A model generated the notes under the pieces. The model saw only the letters and a program-made list of their open reading frames with translations, was not told the origin of the DNA and did no database searches. 64,000 nt of DNA from an uncultured Pedosphaera sp. (GTDB lineage Bacteria; Verrucomicrobiota; Verrucomicrobiia; Limisphaerales; Pedosphaeraceae): NCBI GenBank assembly GCA_903918755.1, contig CAIXFN010000028.1, forward strand, positions 86,011-150,010, read 5' to 3'. Made by a program: the position numbers and the translations under genes. Shown piece by piece: positions 40,119 to 50,491 of the stretch (its first letter is position 1; each line of letters begins with the position of its first letter).

Positions 40119-41567
40119 ATGAGCACCGCGACCGACACGATTGAGGAGTTTGTCAACAAAGAGTACCAGTACGGTTTCGTCACCGATGTGGAAACCGACA
40201 CGATCAAGCCCGGCTTGAGCGAGGATGTGGTGCGCCTGATCTCCGCGAAGAAGAACGAACCGCCGTTCATGTTGGAATGGCGTTTGAAAGCCTACCGCCA
40301 TTGGCTCACCCTCAAGGAACCGACCTGGCAGCAGGCGCATTATCCCCCCATCGACTACCAGGCTTCGATTTATTACGCGGCCCCCAAGCCCAAAAAGGTG
40401 CTCGGCAGCCTGGATGAAGTGGATCCGGAATTGCTCAAGACTTTTGACAAGCTGGGCATCTCGTTGAACGAGCAGAAGCGGCTCACGGGTGTGGCCGTGG
40501 ACGCCGTGGTGGATAGCGTTTCCGTGGCCACCACCTTCTCGAAGGAATTGGCCAAACACGGGGTCATCTTCTGCTCCTTTTCGGAAGCGGTGCAAAAGCA
40601 CCCGGAATTGATCGAGAAGTACCTCGGCTCCGTGGTGCCCTATACGGACAATTTTTTCGCCGCCCTGAATTCCGCCGTTTTCAGCGACGGTTCCTTCTGC
40701 TACATCCCCAAAGGGGTTCGCTGCCCGATGGAGCTCTCGACCTATTTCCGGATCAACACCGCCAACACCGGCCAGTTTGAGCGCACCCTGATCGTCGCGG
40801 AGGAAGGCGCCTATGTCAGCTACCTGGAGGGTTGCACCGCCCCGATGCGCGACGAGAACCAACTCCATGCCGCCGTAGTGGAACTCATCGCCCTGGGCAC
40901 GAAAACCGAGATCAAGTATTCCACCGTTCAGAACTGGTACCCGGGCGACAAAAACGGCAAGGGTGGCATCTACAATTTCGTGACCAAACGGGGCAAGTGC
41001 CTCGGCGCCAGCTCCAAGATTTCCTGGACCCAAGTCGAAACCGGCTCAGCAATCACCTGGAAGTATCCCAGCGTGCTGCTGCAGGGCGACAATTCGGTGG
41101 GCGAATTTTATTCGGTGGCGCTCACTAACAATTACCAGCAGGCCGACACCGGCACGAAGATGATCCACATTGGCAAAAACACCCGCAGCACCATCATTTC
41201 GAAGGGCATCTCGGCGGGTCGGGGCCAGAATAGCTATCGCGGTCAGGTCAAGATCCTCAAGAGCGCTTCCGGGGCGCGGAATTTCTCTCAGTGCGATTCC
41301 CTGCTGGTCGGAGATAAATGCGGCGCGCACACCTTTCCCTACATCGAAGTCAAAAACACCTCCTCCCAGGTGGAACACGAGGCATCCACCTCCAAAATCG
41401 GCGAGGACCAAATCTTTTATTGCAACCAGCGCGGCATCGCCACCCAGGATGCGGTGAACATGATCGTGAATGGCTTCTGCAAGGAAGTGTTCCGCGAACT
41501 GCCGATGGAATTCGCGGTGGAAGCGCAAAAACTGCTCGGCGTGAGCCTGGAAGGCAGCGTCGGTTAA
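40119..41567 (+). CDS. sufB: Fe-S cluster assembly scaffold SufB
   Basis: 482 aa, normal for SufB. Conserved stretches include [15 protein letters not shown] start, [61 protein letters not shown] and, at the end, [20 protein letters not shown]. The core cysteine involved in cluster assembly lies in [20 protein letters not shown]. SufB with SufC and SufD forms the scaffold complex in the cytoplasm. It follows the Fur/PerR regulator by 14 bp and precedes sufC. Confidence 0.97.
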   Translation: MSTATDTIEEFVNKEYQYGFVTDVETDTIKPGLSEDVVRLISAKKNEPPFMLEWRLKAYRHWLTLKEPTWQQAHYPPIDYQASIYYAAPKPKKVLGSLDEVDPELLKTFDKLGISLNEQKRLTGVAVDAVVDSVSVATTFSKELAKHGVIFCSFSEAVQKHPELIEKYLGSVVPYTDNFFAALNSAVFSDGSFCYIPKGVRCPMELSTYFRINTANTGQFERTLIVAEEGAYVSYLEGCTAPMRDENQLHAAVVELIALGTKTEIKYSTVQNWYPGDKNGKGGIYNFVTKRGKCLGASSKISWTQVETGSAITWKYPSVLLQGDNSVGEFYSVALTNNYQQADTGTKMIHIGKNTRSTIISKGISAGRGQNSYRGQVKILKSASGARNFSQCDSLLVGDKCGAHTFPYIEVKNTSSQVEHEASTSKIGEDQIFYCNQRGIATQDAVNMIVNGFCKEVFRELPMEFAVEAQKLLGVSLEGSVG

Positions 41568-41647
41568 GCCAACTGACCGGGGTCACGCGCCCCTGGCCCC
41601 TCCGGGATTGGCTTCGCCATCCCGGGAGGGTATTCTCTCAATTTGAA

Positions 41648-42430
41648 ATGGAAATGGAACCAATGAATCAACCGTTGCTGGAAATCAAGAATCTGCAGGC
41701 CGGAGTCGAAAACAAGCAAATCCTCAAAGGCATCAACCTCACCATCAACGCGGGCGAAGTCCACGCGGTCATGGGCCCCAATGGGAGCGGCAAAAGCACG
41801 CTGGCGGCCATCCTGGCGGGCCGGGATGGTTACGACATCACCGGCGGTACGGTCCTGTTTCGCGGGCAGGATCTGCTCGAGATGGACCCCGAAGTGCGCG
41901 CCCGCGAAGGCGTTTTCCTCGCCTTCCAATACCCGGTGGAAATTCCCGGCGTGAACAGCACCTATTTCTTGAAAGCCGCGCTGAATGAAGTCCGCAAACA
42001 CCGCGGGCTGCCGGAACTCGATGCGTTGGAATTCCTCCAGGTGGTCAAGGACAAGATGAAATTGCTCGAGTTGAACGAGGATTTGCTGAAACGCCCCGTC
42101 AATGCCGGCTTTTCCGGCGGGGAGAAGAAACGGAACGAGATCTTTCAAATGGCCGTGCTGGAACCCGCGCTGGCGATTCTCGACGAAACCGATTCCGGCC
42201 TCGACATCGACGCCCTCAAAATTGTCGCCACCGGCGTCAACCGCCTCAAGCGGCCGGACAGCGCCCAACTGGTCATCACCCACTACCAACGGTTGCTGGA
42301 TTATATCATCCCGGACTTCGTGCACGTTTTGTATAACGGGCAAATCGTCCGCACCGGCGGCAAGGAATTGGCTCTGGAATTGGAAGAAAAGGGCTACGAC
42401 TGGATCATCCAACCGCACGCGGCGGCTTGA
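41648..42430 (+). CDS. sufC: Fe-S assembly ATPase SufC
   Basis: About 260 aa from ATG 41648 (MEMEPMNQPLLEIKNLQ); ATG 41663 is an equally good start. ABC ATPase motifs: Walker A GPNGSGKST, SufC-specific FLAFQYPVEIPGV, signature FSGGEKKRNEIFQM and Walker B LAILDETDSGLDIDAL. It powers the SufBC(D) scaffold. No sufD, sufS or sufU occurs next to it; the following gene is unrelated, so the rest of the pathway must be encoded elsewhere. Confidence 0.97.
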   Translation: MEMEPMNQPLLEIKNLQAGVENKQILKGINLTINAGEVHAVMGPNGSGKSTLAAILAGRDGYDITGGTVLFRGQDLLEMDPEVRAREGVFLAFQYPVEIPGVNSTYFLKAALNEVRKHRGLPELDALEFLQVVKDKMKLLELNEDLLKRPVNAGFSGGEKKRNEIFQMAVLEPALAILDETDSGLDIDALKIVATGVNRLKRPDSAQLVITHYQRLLDYIIPDFVHVLYNGQIVRTGGKELALELEEKGYDWIIQPHAAA

Positions 42431-42490
42431 TTCGCGGGCGGATGCCGTGGCTTCGCGCCGCAAAACCGGTGACCCCGTACTGCCGCTAAG

Positions 42491-43141
42491 ATGCAGTACT
42501 TGCTGGAACATTTCGGCGTGGCGGTCTCCGCCATAACCGGAGTCCTCGCGGCCCGGGGTAAACAGATCGACCTTTTCGGGGTCGTGGTGCTGGCGCTGGT
42601 GACCGCCCTGGGTGGCGGAACGCTACGGGATCTGATGCTGGGCAGCACCCCAGTGTTCTGGATTCATGACCCGCGCTACCTCGTCAATGCGGCCGTCACG
42701 GCCATTCTGACCTTCTACCTGGTGCGCTTTCACGCGTTGCCGATGCTGGTCCTGTTGGTGGCCGATGCCTTTGCCCTGGCGTTGTTCACCATTATCGGCA
42801 CGCAAAAAGGGATGAGCCATTCTCCCGCCGCCGTGGTCGCCGTGGCCATGGGAGTGATCACCGGCGTGGCGGGCGGGATCGCCCGCGATCTATTGATCGG
42901 GGAAATTCCGCTGGTCTTCCGCAGGCACATCTATTTGTATGCCACCGCCGCTTTCGGCGGCGCCTCATTTTATATCCTGCTGGAATCGTGGGAAACCGCA
43001 GCGCGGACCAATATGATGGTGGGCGTGGCGGCCACCCTGCTCCTGCGGTTGGCGGGGATTCGCTGGCGGATTGCCTTACCCCTGTTCCGGCCAAAAGCGG
43101 AGGAATCCGCCCCCGGGGAGCAGCGCCCGAATCGCCCCTAA
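42491..43141 (+). CDS. TRIC-type membrane channel (UPF0126/YadS family)
   Basis: 216 aa, about seven membrane segments. The two inverted-repeat signatures are ALGGGTLRDLMLG and GVAGGIARDLLIGEIP, typical of bacterial TRIC-like trimeric cation channels (formerly UPF0126). The first helix contains GVAVSAITGVLAARGKQIDLFG. Its physiological ion and role are not defined by the sequence. Stands 60 bp after sufC. Confidence 0.9.
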   Translation: MQYLLEHFGVAVSAITGVLAARGKQIDLFGVVVLALVTALGGGTLRDLMLGSTPVFWIHDPRYLVNAAVTAILTFYLVRFHALPMLVLLVADAFALALFTIIGTQKGMSHSPAAVVAVAMGVITGVAGGIARDLLIGEIPLVFRRHIYLYATAAFGGASFYILLESWETAARTNMMVGVAATLLLRLAGIRWRIALPLFRPKAEESAPGEQRPNRP

Positions 43142-43269
43142 GCCTCTCCGCCCCGGGGCCTTGGGAGACCTGGCGAGACCGGCTGACACGGGAATTTTCC
43201 TTGCAAAACCCCGCCAAATGGGCACTGTAACCGCGCCAATTACTAAGATTTCGCGCCATTAATTTAATC

Positions 43270-44556
43270 ATGAAAATCGCCATTGTCGGTTTGGGCTACG
43301 TCGGTCTTCCCCTGTCGCTGCAGTTTGCCCGTTCGGGCGTCCAAGTCCTGGGTGTGGACGTGGACCCCTCCAAGGTCGAACAGATCAACGCCGGCCGCAG
43401 CTACATTCAGCACATTGAGAGCAGCACGATCAGCGCCGCCGTCACGGCCGGGCAATTTTCGGCCACCGCAGATTTCAAGCGCATTGGCGAAGTCGAAGCG
43501 GTGATCATCTGCGTGCCCACCCCGCTGAACAAGAACCGGGAGCCCGACATCTCCTACATCATCAATACCGGTGAATCCATCGGGCCCTATCTGGCGAAGG
43601 GTTGCCTGGTCGTGCTCGAATCCACGACCTATCCCGGAACGACGGAGGGCGACCTGCGTCCCGTCTTGGAAAAGCTTTCCGGCTTGAAGGCCGGCGTCGA
43701 TTTCCACCTGGCGTTCTCCCCGGAACGCGAAGATCCGGGTAATCCGGCCAGCAAGGTCGCCGAGATTCCCAAAGTTGTTGGCGGCATGACCCCCGCCTGT
43801 CAGGCCAAAGCCGTGGCGCTTTATGGCCGGGCCATCAAAACGGTCATCCCGGTCTCCAGTTGCGGGGCGGCGGAAGCCACCAAGCTGCTGGAAAACATTT
43901 TCCGCAGTGTCAACATTGCCCTCGTCAACGAACTCAAGGTGGTGTACGCCGCCATGGGTCTGGATATCTGGGAGATCATCCGCGCCGCCAAGACCAAACC
44001 CTTCGGGTTCATGGCCTTTTATCCCGGCCCGGGCCTCGGTGGCCATTGCATCCCCATCGATCCCTTCTACCTGACGTGGAAAGCGCGGGAGTTCGGCAAG
44101 CAAACCCGGTTCATCGAGCTCGCGGGCGAGATCAACACCGCCATGCCTGATTACGTGGTAAACCGCACCGCGGAAGCCCTGAACGCCGCCAAAAAGGCGG
44201 TCAATGGCAGCAAGATTCTCCTGGTCGGGCTGGCTTACAAGGCGGATGTGGACGACATGCGCGAATCGCCCACCTTCATCCTGCTGGACCTGCTGAAAGC
44301 CCGCGGCGCGGAAGTGGCTTATTACGACCCCCATGTGCCGGTCATCCGGCCCACCCGCGAGCACAGCCACTGGACCGGCGTCGCCTCGGTCGACTGGAAC
44401 CGGGAAACCATCGCCGCCTTTGACACGGTCGTCATTTGCACCGCCCACAAGGCGGTCAATTATCACGAATTGGCCGCCTGGGCGGGAAGCATCGTGGATT
44501 CCCGCAATGCCATGGCGGACGTGCCCACGGCGCCGGGTCAGGTCTGGAAGGCCTAA
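43270..44556 (+). CDS. nucleotide-sugar dehydrogenase (UDP-GlcNAc/ManNAc 6-dehydrogenase type, WbpA-like)
   Basis: 428 aa. N-terminal Rossmann motif MKIAIVGLGYVGLPLS; IICVPTPLNKNREPDISYI and LESTTYPGTTEG are typical of the WbpA/TuaD superfamily; the catalytic Cys is in GPGLGGHCIPIDPFYLTWKA, and NGSKILLVGLAYKADVDDMR begins the C-terminal domain. The GGHCIPIDP motif and length fit UDP-N-acetyl-hexosamine 6-dehydrogenases. Makes a UDP-hexuronic acid for surface polysaccharide. No polysaccharide genes are adjacent. Confidence 0.93.
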   Translation: MKIAIVGLGYVGLPLSLQFARSGVQVLGVDVDPSKVEQINAGRSYIQHIESSTISAAVTAGQFSATADFKRIGEVEAVIICVPTPLNKNREPDISYIINTGESIGPYLAKGCLVVLESTTYPGTTEGDLRPVLEKLSGLKAGVDFHLAFSPEREDPGNPASKVAEIPKVVGGMTPACQAKAVALYGRAIKTVIPVSSCGAAEATKLLENIFRSVNIALVNELKVVYAAMGLDIWEIIRAAKTKPFGFMAFYPGPGLGGHCIPIDPFYLTWKAREFGKQTRFIELAGEINTAMPDYVVNRTAEALNAAKKAVNGSKILLVGLAYKADVDDMRESPTFILLDLLKARGAEVAYYDPHVPVIRPTREHSHWTGVASVDWNRETIAAFDTVVICTAHKAVNYHELAAWAGSIVDSRNAMADVPTAPGQVWKA

Positions 44557-44606
44557 GCAACCACGCCGGCCGGTGCGCCCGGCGCACCGGCCCACGGAAC
44601 CGCGGC

Positions 44607-45665
44607 ATGCCCAAAGCACCACGCCCTCCGGGGCCGCTCCCGCCGCCAGTGCCGTTGGAATTATGGCGGGAATTGTATGTCGCCGCGCAGGCCTTTCAGG
44701 AGCAGGCCCCCTGGCGGTGGATGAGTGACGCGGTAATCCTGGGCATCAACAACGAGCACGGCGTCCGCCTGGTCTCCGTACTGGGCGCCATGGGGGAAGT
44801 ATATGGTTTGGCCAGCTACCGCGGCACGGCGGGGGCCAACGTCCTGCTGGGATTGCTGGCAGGTGAAATTGATCCCGCCAGTGATGAAATCGCCTTTCGC
44901 CAGGATGCCTGCCTCGTTGATTTTGTTCCGCGCGCGGAATTGCGAGTGGAGGATCACGCCCTGCTCGCGCAACTGAAATTGCCCCCACCGCCTGGTTCCC
45001 CCAAACGCTTTCCGGAATTTCAAAGCCACAAACCCGGTTACCTGCCCTGGTTTGTGGATGCCACCGAGGCGCGCCAATTGTTGGATGACCTGCGCAAAGC
45101 TCTTGGTTTTGCCCAATTGGTTCGGGACAACCCCGGGATCCTTGTCGGACGACAGGAAAACGAGTTCGCCTTCCTGCCCCAAACCGTCACCGAACCGCTC
45201 ACGGTGAACCAACTGGAATGGTACACGCTGGTCCCCGCGCCTCCGCCGTCCGAACCATCCAGCGCCATCGGCGCATTCGAATTGGCCGGTCTCCGGGCCC
45301 TGCCCCGTTCCGCGTCCCCCGCTTGGGAATTGAGCGCGTTTTACTCACCCATGCCGATCCACGCCCCGCCCCGCCCTTATTTTTGCAAAATGGCGCTGGC
45401 ACTTGAAGCGCCCGGCGGAGCAGTGCTGGCCTACCAACTTACCCCGCCCGAACAGAGCCTGAATCAAACGGCTGTGCAGGTTTTGATCAAAGCCATGAAA
45501 AACACCGGCTGCAGGCCGAAGAGCGTCAATCTTGATTCAGCGACGCTCCTCGCCGGTCTGCGTCCCTTGGCAGAGGACCTCGATCTCAAACTCCGCCGGG
45601 TTAAATCCCTGCCCCTCACCCGCGCCGCCCGGGACGATTTTGAGAAATTTGGGGCCGAGGCCTGA
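44607..45665 (+). CDS. DUF7309/DUF6930-type protein of unknown function
   Basis: 352 aa from ATG 44607 (MPKAPRPPGPLPPPVPLELW). LYVAAQAFQEQAPWRWMSDA and GEVYGLASYRGTAGANVLL resemble the DUF7309 N-terminal domain, and the C-terminal part QTAVQVLIKAMKNTGCRPKSVN and LRPLAEDLDLKLRRV resembles DUF6930. The assignment is from memory. Soluble, no signal peptide; function unknown. Confidence 0.65.
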   Translation: MPKAPRPPGPLPPPVPLELWRELYVAAQAFQEQAPWRWMSDAVILGINNEHGVRLVSVLGAMGEVYGLASYRGTAGANVLLGLLAGEIDPASDEIAFRQDACLVDFVPRAELRVEDHALLAQLKLPPPPGSPKRFPEFQSHKPGYLPWFVDATEARQLLDDLRKALGFAQLVRDNPGILVGRQENEFAFLPQTVTEPLTVNQLEWYTLVPAPPPSEPSSAIGAFELAGLRALPRSASPAWELSAFYSPMPIHAPPRPYFCKMALALEAPGGAVLAYQLTPPEQSLNQTAVQVLIKAMKNTGCRPKSVNLDSATLLAGLRPLAEDLDLKLRRVKSLPLTRAARDDFEKFGAEA

Positions 45666-45684
45666 ACCCGCGCACCCCGGCGCT

Positions 45685-46542
45685 TTAGACGATCGCGACG
45701 CGGTTTTGCAACTGGCCGATTCCGTCGATGGTGATGGTCACCTCATCCTGCTCAGCGAGCGTGAAAGTCTCCGCCGGCACCACTCCGGTGCCCGTGAGCA
45801 GGACCGCCCCATCCGGAAACAACTGGCTGCGAAACAGAAAACCGGCCAGTTCCGCAAACCCGCGCTTGATCTGGCCAACCGTGGTTTCCCCCGCAAAGAC
45901 CGGCTCGTCGTTCCGGCGGATGGTGATGCCGATTTTCCAATTGCGGGCGGCTGCCTCCCCCACCCCCACGCGGATCCAGGGTCCCAGGGCGCAAGAGCGG
46001 TGGTAAACCTTGGCCTGCGGCAAATAGAGCAGGTTCTCACCTTCAATATCCCGGGAACTCATATCATTCCCAATGGTATGCCCCACGATCTGGCCGCGGG
46101 AATTCAGCACCAGCGCCAGTTCGGGTTCCGGCACATTCCAGCGGGCATCCCGGCGAATGCCGACCGGCTCACCCGTGGCCACGACTTTTTGGGCCAGGGA
46201 TTTGAAAAAAATCTCCGGCCGCTCCGCCTCATACACCCGGTCATACGCGGTGGCGCTGAAATCCGACTCCTCCATCCGGGCCTTCTTGCTCCGCAAATAG
46301 GTGACGCCCGCCGCCCAGACCTCCTGCTGTTCCACCGGGGCGGTGAAACGAAGTTTGGCCACTTCCAGTGAAGGCGGGTTGGCCTGGCGAAGGGCGCGGA
46401 GGCTTTCCGCGACGTCAGCGCTTTCCAGGAGCGAAGTCAGGCTGGGGACGCCGGCGGCGGTCAAATCACTCAGGGTGATTCCATCCTCGGTCAGGCCCAC
46501 ATGGACGGCCCCGGAATTAGAGTAAAAACGACAGAGTTTCAT
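45685..46542 (-). CDS. fumarylacetoacetase-family hydrolase, sugar-acid dehydratase-like
   Basis: 285 aa. The FAH-family core is visible: EVWAAGVTYLRSKKARMEES, EIFFKSLAQKVVATGEPV, VPEPELALVLNSRGQIVGHT, IGNDMSSRDIEGENLLYLPQ (metal ligands) and GALLTGTGVVPAETFTL-like end. EVWAAGVTYLRSKKAR is typical of the branch including 2-dehydro-3-deoxy-D-arabinonate dehydratase. The downstream MFS transporter gene on the same strand, 28 bp away, suggests a role in sugar-acid use. Confidence 0.85.
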   Translation of the reverse strand: MKLCRFYSNSGAVHVGLTEDGITLSDLTAAGVPSLTSLLESADVAESLRALRQANPPSLEVAKLRFTAPVEQQEVWAAGVTYLRSKKARMEESDFSATAYDRVYEAERPEIFFKSLAQKVVATGEPVGIRRDARWNVPEPELALVLNSRGQIVGHTIGNDMSSRDIEGENLLYLPQAKVYHRSCALGPWIRVGVGEAAARNWKIGITIRRNDEPVFAGETTVGQIKRGFAELAGFLFRSQLFPDGAVLLTGTGVVPAETFTLAEQDEVTITIDGIGQLQNRVAIV

Positions 46543-46570
46543 AAGGGGTTAAAGCAAACAAACGGTGGTT

Positions 46571-47920
46571 TTAGGGATGTTCGGGTAAAGGGGAAGTCCC
46601 GCTCGCGGGGATGGACTTGGGCAGGAGAAAGCAGAGGCCGGCAGCCACAATCATGCCGAATCCCAGCACGCCAAAGGCGAGCCGGATGCTTTGATACTCC
46701 TTCATCAGCCCGCCCACCAGCGTGGGACCGGCGTAGCCGCCGATATTGCCGACGGCATTGACAATGCCCACGACCAACCCCAGGACGCTGCGCGGCAGTA
46801 CTTCGCTGGGAATGGCCCAGAAGGGCGCCATCGCGGCGAACGGCCCGGGAATCGCGAGGCACATCAGCCCGTAGGAAAGCCAAAAATGCTTTTTTTCAAG
46901 GGATACACTCAAGATCAGGCAGACCCCGCTGAGTGCGTAAACAAACGCCGCATGTCCGCGCCGCTCCCGGGTTTTGTCAGAGTGCCGGGAGTTCAGCACC
47001 ATGATCACCGCGGTCACGGCGTAGGGCACTGCAAAGAGGATGCCATACTCCAGCGGCGTGTACCCCCGGTCCTTCAAGGTGCTGGTAAAAAAAGTCATAC
47101 ATCCGTAGGCGGCGCAATTGTGCAGAAAGTAGATTGCCACCATCACCAGCACGGTCGGATTCGCCAACTTCCGCCAGAGCGGACTGCCCTTGACCAGTTC
47201 CGACTGGGCGGCCTCCTGCCGGAGGGTGGTTTCCAGGTAGGTGCGTTCTTCCACGGAAATCCAGGGAGCTTCCCGGGGATGGTCACGAATGAAGTACCAC
47301 CAGATCGGCAGCCACACAAAAGGCAGGGCCCCTTCCAGCACGAGCATCTGCCGCCACCCCCAGGGTCCCTGCAAACTGTCGGTGAAAGGCGCCGAGACCG
47401 CCGCCAGGGTGTGCGCCAGCCAGCCCTTGTCATGGAGCCCCAGCAACCAGCCGCTAAAAGGGCCGGAAACCGCCACCGCCAGGGGTTGGCATAAATTCCA
47501 ATAAGCGTTGGCCCGGGCGCGCTCGGCGCGCGGGAACCAGTTCGCCAGGAGGACGGTCGTGGCCGGAAACACCCCGCTCTCGGCCACCCCCAGGAAAAAC
47601 CGCGTCACCTCAAACTGCCGGAACGTGCCCACCAGGCCGCAGCCCACCGCGCAAATCCCCCAGGCAACCAGGAAAATGCTGATGATTTTGCGGGCGCTCC
47701 AGTGCGTGGCCAGGTATCCGCCGGGAATCTGCAACAGCACATAACCAAAAAAGAAAATCCCGGCCGCCTCCCCCTTCAATTTGTCATCCATGAGCAGGTC
47801 CCGCATCATGGTCGAAATCTTCGGGTCCAGGGCCAGCGAGATGTTGGTCCGGTCCACGTACGAAATCGTGTACATGATCAAGGCCACGGGGATGATCCGC
47901 AACCAGCGTTGCTTTGTCAT
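46571..47920 (-). CDS. MFS transporter, anion:cation symporter (ACS) type
   Basis: About 449 aa from ATG 47920 (MTKQRWLRIIPVALIMYTIS); a 33-residue upstream extension is doubtful. Twelve membrane segments; YVDRTNISLALD after the first helix and FFFGYVLLQIPGGYLATHWSAR are characteristic of ACS-family transporters of hexuronates and other organic anions. It is upstream of the FAH-family gene in the same operon, suggesting uptake of a sugar acid that the dehydratase-like protein then processes. Confidence 0.9.
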   Translation of the reverse strand: MTKQRWLRIIPVALIMYTISYVDRTNISLALDPKISTMMRDLLMDDKLKGEAAGIFFFGYVLLQIPGGYLATHWSARKIISIFLVAWGICAVGCGLVGTFRQFEVTRFFLGVAESGVFPATTVLLANWFPRAERARANAYWNLCQPLAVAVSGPFSGWLLGLHDKGWLAHTLAAVSAPFTDSLQGPWGWRQMLVLEGALPFVWLPIWWYFIRDHPREAPWISVEERTYLETTLRQEAAQSELVKGSPLWRKLANPTVLVMVAIYFLHNCAAYGCMTFFTSTLKDRGYTPLEYGILFAVPYAVTAVIMVLNSRHSDKTRERRGHAAFVYALSGVCLILSVSLEKKHFWLSYGLMCLAIPGPFAAMAPFWAIPSEVLPRSVLGLVVGIVNAVGNIGGYAGPTLVGGLMKEYQSIRLAFGVLGFGMIVAAGLCFLLPKSIPASGTSPLPEHP

Positions 47921-48017
47921 AAAGTCATGGGACGGGCAAGTTTGTAGCAGTGCCACGCCCTCCGCGTCGATATTAATTGGAGTGGATCTGCGCCCCAATT
48001 CCTGGCAGGTTATGGCC

Positions 48018-49427
48018 ATGCCAGAGAAAAGTGTGACTGAACTATCCCGGGATTTGCGGATGCTCTACAACCGCGGCCAGGATGCCCTGCAACGGGAGAA
48101 TTTTGACTACGCGGTGGAATTGTTTACCCAGGTGCTGACGCAGGAACCGCGGGTCTTCGAAATCCGCAAATTGCTCCGCCAGGCGCAAATGCAAAAAGCC
48201 GGAGCCGGCCGGGGTTACTTCAAGAAAATGTTCTCCAGTGCCAGTTCCTCCCCACTGCTCGCCAAGGGGCAACTCGCCCTGCGCCGGGATCCCCTTGAGG
48301 CCATCGCCATTGCCGAACAGATCATCGCGGGCGACGCCACCAGCGCCGGGGGCCACAACCTGCTGGCCGAGGCGGCCCTCGCCGCCGATCTGCCCCAGAC
48401 CGCCTTGTTGTCCCTGGAGATTCTCACCAAACAGTCCCCCAAGGACAAAGCCTTGAATCTGCGCCTGGCCGAGGCCCACAGCCTGGCGGGCGAAAAGACC
48501 CGCGCGGAACAGGTCCTCGCCGCGTTGCAGCGCGAATACCCCATGGACAACGAAATCTCCATGGCTCTGAAGAATATTTCGGCCAACAAGACCATGGACG
48601 AGGGCGGTTACGGGGCTTTGGCTGACGGCAGCGGCTCCTATCGGGACATCCTCAAAAACAAGGAGGAAGCGGTATCGCTGGAGCAGGAAAAACGCCAGGT
48701 CAAGGCGGAGGACGTCACGGACCGGTTGATCCGCGAACGCGAAGCCAGATTGAAGACCGAACCGGGAAACCTGAAATCCTTGAAGGATTTGGGCGATTTG
48801 TATGTGGAAAAGGCCGATTACGACCGGGCCCTGGAATACTACGCAAAGATCGCCGCCGCCGATGCCGGCAATGACGCCTCCCTGCAACGAAGGGTCGGGG
48901 AGATCAAATTGCGCAAATTGGACCTGGCCATTTCCAAGCTGGACCCGAACGCGACTGATTACACGGAGCGGGCCGCCCAACTCAAAGCGGAGCGGATCGC
49001 CTTCCAGCTGGCCGAATGCCAGCAGCGCGCCGACCAATATCCGACCGACCTGGAAATCCGTTTTGAGCTGGGGAAACTACTGCTGGAAGCGGGCAAAGTG
49101 ACCGAAGCCATCCCGGAATTTCAAAAAGCCCAGAGCAACCCCCATCGCCGGATCCAGGCGATGAACCATCTGGCCCAATGCTTCGCCAAACGCGGCATGA
49201 ACGAGATGGCTTCGCGGCGTCTCCAGGAAGCCTTGAAGGAGAAGTTGGTGTTTGACGACGAGAAGAAGGAACTCACCTACACCCTCGGCTGCGTGCTGGA
49301 AAAAATGGGCAAACGCGAGGAAGCGCTCAAGCAATTTGAACAGATTTACGAGGTGGACATCGGCTACAAGGATGTCGGCGCCAAGGTCGATTCCTATTAC
49401 GCCGACGGCGGTGCGGAGGGGGCGTAA
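48018..49427 (+). CDS. TPR-repeat protein
   Basis: About 469 aa. ATG 48018 (MPEKSVTELSRDLRMLYNRG) has an AGG 8 bp upstream; the in-frame start at 48012 is too close to it. Numerous TPR-type helix pairs (YNRGQDALQRENFDYAVELFTQ, NLLAEAALAADLPQTALL, LRLAEAHSLAGEKTRAEQVL, DLGDLYVEKADYDRALEYY, LGCVLEKMGKREEALKQFE). No enzymatic domain or export signal. Probably a scaffold or assembly factor. Divergent from the transporter operon. Confidence 0.8.
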   Translation: MPEKSVTELSRDLRMLYNRGQDALQRENFDYAVELFTQVLTQEPRVFEIRKLLRQAQMQKAGAGRGYFKKMFSSASSSPLLAKGQLALRRDPLEAIAIAEQIIAGDATSAGGHNLLAEAALAADLPQTALLSLEILTKQSPKDKALNLRLAEAHSLAGEKTRAEQVLAALQREYPMDNEISMALKNISANKTMDEGGYGALADGSGSYRDILKNKEEAVSLEQEKRQVKAEDVTDRLIREREARLKTEPGNLKSLKDLGDLYVEKADYDRALEYYAKIAAADAGNDASLQRRVGEIKLRKLDLAISKLDPNATDYTERAAQLKAERIAFQLAECQQRADQYPTDLEIRFELGKLLLEAGKVTEAIPEFQKAQSNPHRRIQAMNHLAQCFAKRGMNEMASRRLQEALKEKLVFDDEKKELTYTLGCVLEKMGKREEALKQFEQIYEVDIGYKDVGAKVDSYYADGGAEGA

Positions 49428-49439
49428 GCCCGCCCCCGT

Positions 49440-50372
49440 TTATTTGTTGCGCTCGAGCAGATAGGTCGCCAGGGCTTCCAAGGCCACCGCCCGGCCGCGA
49501 AATGGTTGGAGCGCTCCAAAGGCCCGTTCCGTCAATTTCGCGGCGATTTTCCGCGATTTTTCCAGCCCAATGATGGCGGGGTACGTGGCCTTTTGGGCGG
49601 CGGTGTCCTTCCCCGCCGTTTTGCCCAATTGTTCGCTGGTCTGGGTCACATCCAGAATATCGTCGATGATCTGGAAGGCCAGCCCGACATGGTAGCCGAA
49701 GTCCGTCAAGGCCGCGAGCTGGGCGGGGGTGCAATTGGCGCTCATTCCTCCCAGGCGCGTCGAACAGCAGAGCAGCGCCGAGGTCTTGCGCTCATGGATG
49801 TAGCGGAGCTGCGCTGCGGAAATTTTCTTCCCCTCTCCTTCCAAATCGGCCACCTGCCCCGCAATCAGTTGCAGCGAGCCCGAGGCGCGCGCCACTTCGA
49901 GCACCAATTGACCGTGGGCGTACCGCGGCCAGCCGCGGGCCTGGGCCACGATCTCAAAAGCCTGGGTCAGCAGCGCGTCCCCGGCCAATACCGCCACGCC
50001 TTCCCCGAAGACTTTGTGGTTGGTCAGCTTGCCCCGGCGGTAATCATCGTTGTCCATGGACGGCAGATCGTCATGGATCAGGGAGTAGGTGTGGATGCAT
50101 TCGACGGCACATGCCAGGGGCATGGCCTCCTGCTCCTCCCCCCCGCAGGCGGCCGCGGCCGCCAGACAAAGGGCCGGCCGCATCCGTTTGCCGCCCGCGA
50201 AAAGCGAATAATGCATGGCCCGGTGAATCGTCGCCGGTTTGGCCGTCGGCCGGGGGAGAAAGCCCGCAAGGGCAGCATTGACGGCGGCAGTTCGCGTCGT
50301 CAGAAAATCGGTGAGATCGAACCGGGTCGGGCCGGAAACGGCGGGGGCGGCGGGGACTTTGGCTGGTCGCAT
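49440..50372 (-). CDS. ispA: trans-prenyl diphosphate synthase (farnesyl/geranylgeranyl type)
   Basis: 310 aa. First Asp-rich motif DDLPSMDNDD at residues 101-110, preceded by ECIHTYSLIH, and the second DDILD near 242 (LAFQIIDDILDVTQTSEQLGK). SLFAGGKRMRPAL is the IPP-binding region. Chain elongation of allylic diphosphates in isoprenoid synthesis; the residues before DDLPS do not settle whether C15 or C20 is the main product. Convergent with the TPR gene, 12 bp between stops. Confidence 0.92.
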   Translation of the reverse strand: MRPAKVPAAPAVSGPTRFDLTDFLTTRTAAVNAALAGFLPRPTAKPATIHRAMHYSLFAGGKRMRPALCLAAAAACGGEEQEAMPLACAVECIHTYSLIHDDLPSMDNDDYRRGKLTNHKVFGEGVAVLAGDALLTQAFEIVAQARGWPRYAHGQLVLEVARASGSLQLIAGQVADLEGEGKKISAAQLRYIHERKTSALLCCSTRLGGMSANCTPAQLAALTDFGYHVGLAFQIIDDILDVTQTSEQLGKTAGKDTAAQKATYPAIIGLEKSRKIAAKLTERAFGALQPFRGRAVALEALATYLLERNK

Positions 50373-50491
50373 GGGCGGTTTTTTAAGCGAACGGCCACCC
50401 CGGAAGCAAGCGCCGAGTGCAAATATTTATGTTGCGTTCACGGCGTAACCGCTTATTCTGAAGGACTCGGGTCGGGAACATATATTACACC

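Noticed and set aside
43264..44622. 452-codon minus-strand frame opposite the nucleotide-sugar dehydrogenase
   Set aside because: Shadow frame; the plus strand encodes an unmistakable dehydrogenase.
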